Made by a program: the position numbers and the translations under genes. The notes below the pieces were generated by a model that made no database searches, was not told where the DNA came from, and was given only the letters and a program-made list of their open reading frames with translations. Of a stretch of DNA of 64,000 nt, positions 59,578 to 64,000 are shown piece after piece (position 1 is the stretch's first letter; each line of letters opens with the position of its first letter). The DNA is from Hymenobacter actinosclerus (GTDB lineage: Bacteria; Bacteroidota; Bacteroidia; Cytophagales; Hymenobacteraceae), in the NCBI RefSeq assembly GCF_900111515.1, contig NZ_FOHS01000001.1:1-64000 (forward strand). Reading direction: 5' to 3'.

Positions 59578-61338
59578 TCAAGCATACTGCATCTGATACA
59601 AATTGGCGTAGAAGCCCTGGTGGCGCAGCAGCTCCTCGTGGGTGCCCGACTCCTTGATTTCGCCCTTGTCGAGCACGATGATTTTATCGGCCTTCTGGAT
59701 AGTGCTCAAACGGTGGGCAATCACGAGGCTGGTGCGCCCCTGCATGAGCTTCTCGATGGCCTCCTGTATCAGCTCCTCCGTCTCCGAATCGACCGACGAG
59801 GTGGCTTCGTCCAGAATGATGATGCGGGGCTGATACACCATGGCCCGCACGAAGCTGATGAGCTGGCGCTGGCCCACCGACAGCGTGGCCCCGCGCTCCA
59901 TCACGGCGTAGTCGAGGCCACCGGGCAGGCGCTCGATGAAGCGGCGGGCACCCACCAAATCGGCGGCTTCCCAGATCTGGGCGTCGGTGATGTCGGTTTT
60001 GCCCAGCGTGATGTTGTCGCGGATGGTGCCGGCAAACAGGAACACGTCCTGGAGCACCACGCCGATGTGGCGGCGCAGGTCCTTGAGGTCGTAGTCGCGC
60101 AGGTCGTGGCCGTCGATGTTGATGGTGCCTTGGTTGATTTCGTAGAAGCGGCTGAGCAGGTTGATGATGCTGGTTTTGCCCGCCCCGGTGGCGCCCACGA
60201 AGGCAAACGTCTGGCCCGCTTTGATGTCGAAGTTCACGTCGCGCAGCACCCAGTCCTCGTCGTTGTAGGCAAACCAGACGTGCTCGAACTGCACGTCGCC
60301 GCGCAGCTGCTCGGGAATGTAGGTGCCGTTGTCGGCCATCAACTCCTTGCTGTCGAGCAGCTTGAGGAGGCGCTCGGTGCTTACCAAACCCAGTTGCAGG
60401 GTATTGAAACGGTCGGCAATCTGGCGGATGGGCCGGAAGAACAGGGCATTGTACATGATAAAGGCGATGAGCGCGCCCTTGGAAATAGTGCCCTCAATCT
60501 GGCCCTGGGCGGCGTACCACACCAGCAGGCCCACGCCGGCGGCGGCCAGCACCTCGGCCACCGGGAAGTAGATGCTGTAGTAAAGCACCGAGCGGATGTT
60601 GGCGCGGGTGTGCTCCTGGTTTATCTTCTCAAACTTGCGAAACTCGCGCTCCTCGTTGTTGAAAATCTGCACCACGTTCATGCCCGTCAGGTGCTCCTGG
60701 ACGAAGGAGTTGAGGCTGGCCACGGCCGTGCGCACCTCCTGGAACGACTGCTTGATTTTCTCCTTGAACACGTAGGTGCTGATGAGCAGCGGTGGAATCA
60801 CCGACAGGCTAATCAGCGTCAGCCGCCAGTCGATATAAAACATGAAGCTCACGATAAACACGAGCTGCAGAATGTCGCCAATCATGGCCGCCAGGCCCTC
60901 GCTGAACACGTCCGACAGCGTTTCGACATCAGAAATGTTGCGCGTGACGAGCTGGCCGATGGGGGTGCGGTCGAAGAACTTGAGCCGCAAATCCAGAATG
61001 TGCTGGTAAAGGTCGACGCGGATGTCGCGCACGATGTACTGGCCCAGCCAGCCACCGAAATAGGTTTGCAGGTAACTGACAATGGCGTGGCCTACCAGCA
61101 GCACCAGCAGCAGCCCAAACATCTGGTTCAGCCCGTTCACATCGCCCTGCTCGATGCTCACATCAACCATGCGCTGAATCAGGAAGGGCCGTAGCGTACC
61201 CAGCGCCGCGGTGGCGATGGTAAGGAAAATCAGGAAATAAAAGACGCGTCGGTAGGGGCGCACATACTTCATCAGCCGGCTCAGAACCTGCCAGTCGAAT
61301 ACGTTGCCGGTTTTAGTGGCGGGTTTAGCTTGCTCCAT
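59578..61338 (-). CDS. ABC exporter half-transporter, YheH/BmrD-like (non-consensus signature)
   Basis: A 586-residue ABC exporter subunit: six membrane helices (to ~330) plus an ATPase domain. Walker A is GATGAGKTS at about 380, Walker B IIILDEATSSVD at about 502 with the catalytic Glu intact, and H-loop VIAHRLSTI. The signature reads ATLSVGQRQL, LSVGQ instead of LSGGQ. This is the reciprocal pattern to the subunit at 53878, as in heterodimeric exporters, where one site is fully catalytic and the other degenerate. The ATG at 61338 is preceded at once by a TACCTTTG promoter box. Confidence 0.9.
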   Translation of the reverse strand: MEQAKPATKTGNVFDWQVLSRLMKYVRPYRRVFYFLIFLTIATAALGTLRPFLIQRMVDVSIEQGDVNGLNQMFGLLLVLLVGHAIVSYLQTYFGGWLGQYIVRDIRVDLYQHILDLRLKFFDRTPIGQLVTRNISDVETLSDVFSEGLAAMIGDILQLVFIVSFMFYIDWRLTLISLSVIPPLLISTYVFKEKIKQSFQEVRTAVASLNSFVQEHLTGMNVVQIFNNEEREFRKFEKINQEHTRANIRSVLYYSIYFPVAEVLAAAGVGLLVWYAAQGQIEGTISKGALIAFIMYNALFFRPIRQIADRFNTLQLGLVSTERLLKLLDSKELMADNGTYIPEQLRGDVQFEHVWFAYNDEDWVLRDVNFDIKAGQTFAFVGATGAGKTSIINLLSRFYEINQGTINIDGHDLRDYDLKDLRRHIGVVLQDVFLFAGTIRDNITLGKTDITDAQIWEAADLVGARRFIERLPGGLDYAVMERGATLSVGQRQLISFVRAMVYQPRIIILDEATSSVDSETEELIQEAIEKLMQGRTSLVIAHRLSTIQKADKIIVLDKGEIKESGTHEELLRHQGFYANLYQMQYA

Positions 61339-61358
61339 TCGGTTTTTCTACGGGAATG

Positions 61359-61366
61359 CAAAGGTA
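61359..61366 (-). promoter_or_regulatory. -7 box (TACCTTTG) of the ABC exporter gene
   Basis: Minus-strand TACCTTTG matches TAnnTTTG, only 21 bases before the ATG at 61338, so the leader would be very short. Confidence 0.55.
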
Positions 61367-61414
61367 ACCCCAAGAAGGAGCTAGAAGTTAGAAGCCAGGA
61401 GTTAGAAGAGCAAA

Positions 61415-61533
61415 CCAGCTGTCATCCTCCATCTGGCGTCCGCACAGCGAAGGACCTTACCACTTAGTAACGAACCGTTGTTACATGATAAGGTCCTTCG
61501 CTGCGCGGACGCCAGATGGAGGATGACAGCTGG
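61415..61533. repeat. Palindromic element (CCAGCTGTCATCCTCCATCT)
   Basis: Arms of about 47 bases, CCAGCTGTCATCCTCCATCT then GGCGTCCGCACAGCGAAGGA, pair with the complement ending GGATGACAGCTGG. They enclose ~25 bases and lie upstream of the ABC gene and just after the truA stop codon. Similar in layout to 14168 and 44648 but with a different sequence. Confidence 0.9.
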
Positions 61534-61545
61534 TTTTTTCCGCCT

Positions 61546-62334
61546 CTACGCTTTAAAATACGGCAGCCCTGCCGGCAGCAGCGCCGCATCCACCAGCTCG
61601 GCGGGGTACTCGACGCGGCACAGAAACAGACCGCCGGCCAAGGCCGCGCCGCTGGCGTGCACCCGGCTCAGGCTCCGGAAAATCTCGCCGAACTCGGCCG
61701 GACTCATTTTGCCGCGGCCCACGCTCAGCAGCGTGCCCACCACCAGCCGCACCATGCCGCGCACGAAGCGGTTGGCCCGGATGCGGAACACCAGTCCGCC
61801 CGGCTCCAGGTGCCAGCCGGCCTCGAAACAGGTGCAGTTGTAGTGCTTTTCGGCGCCTTTTACTTTCGAAAAGCTGGTGAAATCGTGGGTGCCCACCAGC
61901 ATAGCGGCGGCCTCGTTCATGGCGGCCAGGTCGGGGGCGCGGTCGAGGTAGAGGCTGAAGCGGGTGGCGAAAGGGTCGGGCAGTAGGCGCACGTGGTATT
62001 CGTAGGTGCGGGCGCGGGCGGCAAAGCGGGCGTGGGCGTCGGGCGGCACCGGGTGCAGCACCTGCCCCCGGATGCCTACCGGCAGCGCCCGGTTGAGGCG
62101 GTAGAGCAGCGTGGGCAAGTCGAGGCCGTCGGGCAGGTCGGCATCAAAATGAGCCACCTGGTGGCTGGCGTGCACGCCCGAATCGGTGCGGCCGCTGCCC
62201 AGGCAGTACACCGGCTGGCGCAACACCTGGCTTAGGCAGCGGTCCAGCTCCTGCTGCACGGTCGTCACGCCCGGCTGCATCTGCCAGCCGTGGTAGTCGG
62301 TGCCGTCGTAGGCCAGGTGCAGGAAGTAGCGCAT
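61546..62334 (-). CDS. truA: tRNA pseudouridine(38-40) synthase
   Basis: Cytosolic enzyme modifying U38-U40 in the anticodon arm of many tRNAs. The 262-residue protein starts RYFLHLAYDGTDYHGWQMQ. The catalytic Asp lies in GSGRTDSGVHASHQ (about residue 51). FAARARTYEYHVRL and the C-terminal RANRFVRGMVRLVVGTLLSV are family-typical. Normal length. A nested repeat separates it from the acetyltransferase gene. Confidence 0.95.
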   Translation of the reverse strand: MRYFLHLAYDGTDYHGWQMQPGVTTVQQELDRCLSQVLRQPVYCLGSGRTDSGVHASHQVAHFDADLPDGLDLPTLLYRLNRALPVGIRGQVLHPVPPDAHARFAARARTYEYHVRLLPDPFATRFSLYLDRAPDLAAMNEAAAMLVGTHDFTSFSKVKGAEKHYNCTCFEAGWHLEPGGLVFRIRANRFVRGMVRLVVGTLLSVGRGKMSPAEFGEIFRSLSRVHASGAALAGGLFLCRVEYPAELVDAALLPAGLPYFKA

Positions 62335-62337
62335 TTT

Positions 62338-62482
62338 TTTGAGCTGATAGCCATTAGCTGCTAGCTTATAGCTGTTGGCATGTAGCGCGAAGCTCCAGCT
62401 TCGCGTTTCGTTGAACGGAATCGTAACAAAGTCAGCAACGAACGCGAAGCTGGAGCTTCGCGCTACATGCTAATAGCTCAAA
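62338..62482. repeat. Family B palindrome nested in a CAGCTAA-type palindrome
   Basis: Inner arms (62380-62416 and 62435-62468): ATGTAGCGCGAAGCTCCAGC type, pairing with GCTGGAGCTTCGCGCTACAT. The outer remnants TTGAGCTGATAGCCATTAGC (from 62338) and GCTAATAGCTCAA (to about 62482) pair with each other. The right end is near the acetyltransferase stop codon. Confidence 0.88.
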
Positions 62483-62485
62483 ATC

Positions 62486-63028
62486 CTAGACGACCAGCGC
62501 GTAGAGCAGTGAATCCAGGGTCTGGTCGTCCTTTACCACGCTGTGGCGCATGCGTCCCTCCAACTCGTAGCCGGCCTTTTCTAGCACCCGGGCCGAGGCG
62601 GGGTTGGTGGCAAAAACCACCGCGTAGAGCCGACAGACATCGAAATGGGCCAGCACGTAGGCCGAAGTAGCGCGCACGGTGGCCGTGGCCAGGCCGCGGC
62701 CCCAATGGTCAGGCGTGAGCCAATAGCCGATTTCGGCCGAGCGGCGGCGTACGTCGGTTTTGAAGTGCACGCCCACGCTGCCCACCGGCTCGCCATCGAC
62801 CTCGATGGCCAGAAACAGGTCGCGGGTGCTGTCGGCCACCAGGCATAGGAAAAATTCCGCGTCGCCGGCCGAGTAGGGGTACGGAAACGTGTCGCGCAGG
62901 TGGCGGGCCACCCGCTCGTCGTTGGCGTGGCGGGCCAGGGCGGGGGCATCGGCAAACGTCCAGGGCCGCAGCCGCGCCCCGTTGGTGTCGGGCAGCTCCA
63001 GCGTCGGGCTCAGCAGCGGGTCGGGCAT
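62486..63028 (-). CDS. RimJ/RimL-type GNAT N-acetyltransferase
   Basis: A 180-residue GNAT acetyltransferase of the RimJ/RimL group, which acetylates N-termini or small amines using acetyl-CoA. The N-terminal LRPWTFADAPALARHANDER is typical. The acetyl-CoA site is EIGYWLTPDHWGRGLATATV at about residues 97-116. CRLYAVVFATNPASARVLEK and AGYELEGRMRHSVVKD follow, the classical C-terminal pattern. Substrate unknown. Confidence 0.92.
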   Translation of the reverse strand: MPDPLLSPTLELPDTNGARLRPWTFADAPALARHANDERVARHLRDTFPYPYSAGDAEFFLCLVADSTRDLFLAIEVDGEPVGSVGVHFKTDVRRRSAEIGYWLTPDHWGRGLATATVRATSAYVLAHFDVCRLYAVVFATNPASARVLEKAGYELEGRMRHSVVKDDQTLDSLLYALVV

Positions 63029-63049
63029 GGGTTAGGAGGGGAGTGGAGG

Positions 63050-63164
63050 CTGTAGCGCGAAAATCTGTTTCGCGACGAGCGGAGCGAGTATCCTCGTGCC
63101 TGCAACGTCAGCTTACGTGGAGGAAATCGCTCCGCTCGTCGCGAAACGGATTTTCGCGCTACAG
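63050..63164. repeat. Family B palindromic element
   Basis: Arms CTGTAGCGCGAAAATCTGTT then TCGCGACGAGCGGAGCGA pair with TCGCTCCGCTCGTCGCGAAA and the complement ending CGCGCTACAG. It lies in the gap between the acetyltransferase and thiolase genes. Confidence 0.9.
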
Positions 63165-63181
63165 ACGCTCAAATTTCCACA

Positions 63182-64000
63182 CTACATCTTCTCGTAGATA
63201 ATAGCCGCGCCCTGGCCCACGCCCACGCACATAGTGGCCAGGCCGTAGCGCACGTTGTCGCGGCGCTGCATCTCGTGCAGTAGTGTGGCCGTGATGCGGG
63301 CGCCGCTGGCCCCCAGCGGGTGGCCGATGGCAATGGAGCCGCCATTCACGTTCACCTTGGCCGGGTCGATGCCCAGCTCGCGCATGGAGGCCAGAGCCTG
63401 GGCGGCGAAGGCTTCGTTGAGTTCGAACAGGTCGATATCGTCGATGCTCAGGCCGGCGCGCTCCAGCACCTTGCGGGTGGCCGAAATGGGCCCAATGCCC
63501 ATGTAGGCGGGGTCGACGCCGGTAACGGCCGAGGCCACCACCCGGGCCATGGGCTTGAGGTCGTACTTCTTGAGGGCCTCCTCGCTCACCAGCAGCAGGG
63601 CGGCGGCGCCGTCGTTGATGCCGGCCGAGTTGCCGGCCGTTACGCTGCCATCCACCTGGAAAGCCGGCCGCAGCGTGCCCAGCTTTTCGAGGGTCGAGAG
63701 GCGCGGGTGCTCATCCTGGTCGAAGAGGGCGGCGTGGCCCTTGGGGTTGGGAATGAACACGGGCACGATTTCGTTGCGGAAGCGGCCTTTTTCGAGGGCC
63801 CGCTGGTATTTGCGCTGCGAGTCGAAGGCAAACTGGTCCTGGTCGGCGCGGCTCACGTTGTACTGGCGGGCCACGTTTTCGGCCGTTTCGCCCATGGCGT
63901 AGGGGTGGTGCAGCTTCGAGAGCTTGGGGTTGACGAAGCGCCAGCCCAGCGTGGTATCGTGGGCCGTAAAGTCGCGGTCGAAGGCGGCCGTCGACTTGGC
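63182..64000 (-). CDS. Acetyl-CoA C-acyltransferase (thiolase), N-terminus beyond the window
   Basis: C-terminal part of a thiolase that cleaves or condenses acyl-CoA thioesters, as in fatty-acid beta-oxidation. The open frame runs to the window edge (first visible residues AKSTAAFDRDFTAHDTTLGW), so at least the first third, including the nucleophilic Cys, is missing. Visible motifs are NSAGINDGAAALLLVSEEA, the catalytic-His region NVNGGSIAIGHPLGASG, and near the C-terminus LATMCVGVGQGAA with the second catalytic Cys. The last residues IYEKM fit a normal thiolase end. Type (degradative or biosynthetic) is not certain, but ALKKYDLKPMARV favours the degradative FadA/PcaF group. Confidence 0.93.
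   Translation of the reverse strand, partial: AKSTAAFDRDFTAHDTTLGWRFVNPKLSKLHHPYAMGETAENVARQYNVSRADQDQFAFDSQRKYQRALEKGRFRNEIVPVFIPNPKGHAALFDQDEHPRLSTLEKLGTLRPAFQVDGSVTAGNSAGINDGAAALLLVSEEALKKYDLKPMARVVASAVTGVDPAYMGIGPISATRKVLERAGLSIDDIDLFELNEAFAAQALASMRELGIDPAKVNVNGGSIAIGHPLGASGARITATLLHEMQRRDNVRYGLATMCVGVGQGAAIIYEKM

Noticed and set aside
9000..64000. CRISPR array, suggested by the regular heptamer and octamer repeats
   Set aside because: Repeats are 7-8 bases without 25-40-base unique spacers, they form palindromes, and no cas gene is present.

Overview
The window looks like a chromosomal segment from a GC-rich Bacteroidota bacterium, most likely Hymenobacter or a close relative in the Hymenobacteraceae. 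The evidence is: -7 promoter boxes of the form TAnnTTTG; the gene set nusB / YtxH-like / DUF1573 / yajC / YbbR-like / coaE; a type IX secretion sorting domain; several CarboxypepD_reg-like proteins; tRNA genes that mostly lack an encoded CCA; and many short intergenic palindromes. No plasmid, prophage, CRISPR array or classical insertion sequence is visible.

Layout. 1-480 is the end of an rRNA operon (23S tail, 5S, terminators). 480-9113 carries hemW, an Omp85-type outer-membrane protein, a lipoprotein esterase, initiator tRNA-Met, free-methionine-sulfoxide reductase, a RibD/DHFR-like reductase and psd. 9425-15860 has a glutamate dehydrogenase-type enzyme, cdsA, a CPBP protease, dusB, an EamA transporter and a small lipoprotein. 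15906-26980 is the most accessory-looking part: a REP-associated tyrosine transposase-like gene beside a large palindrome, an M3 peptidase, a set of three palindromes nested inside each other, a 1854-residue DUF4011-type helicase-nuclease of the kind often linked to phage defence, and an amino-acid permease. 27166-30138 is a cluster of four related membrane/secreted genes, three with an N-terminal four-cysteine module. 30189-38584 has a CrtC-like lipoprotein, a histidine kinase divergent from hemA, an ArsR regulator, a second Glu/Leu dehydrogenase, an MscS channel and a TerB-like protein. 38753-52302 holds an AsmA-like protein, twin tRNA-Val genes, a glycosyltransferase, a GNAT protein and the coaE-to-nusB housekeeping cluster with an isocitrate dehydrogenase inside it. 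52399-64000 has leucine dehydrogenase, two half ABC exporters with complementary degenerate motifs, a minimal T9SS-sorted protein, two tRNA-Pro genes, a low-GC secreted protein with a DnaJ-like cysteine cluster, truA, a RimJ-like acetyltransferase and a partial thiolase.

How the genes work together. Phospholipid synthesis (cdsA, psd), translation and RNA modification (dusB, truA, initiator tRNA, nusB), tetrapyrrole synthesis and its radical-SAM relative (hemA, hemW), CoA synthesis (coaE) and amino-acid nitrogen metabolism (three paralogous dehydrogenases) are all represented.

The most interesting signal is intergenic. Several families of inverted-repeat elements recur; many abut stop codons, some are nested inside one another, and the small hairpins inside their arms change in a compensatory way between copies. 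A RAYT-like HUH protein in the window is a candidate for moving or maintaining some of them. All function calls come from reading motifs and translated sequence by eye; no database search was run.
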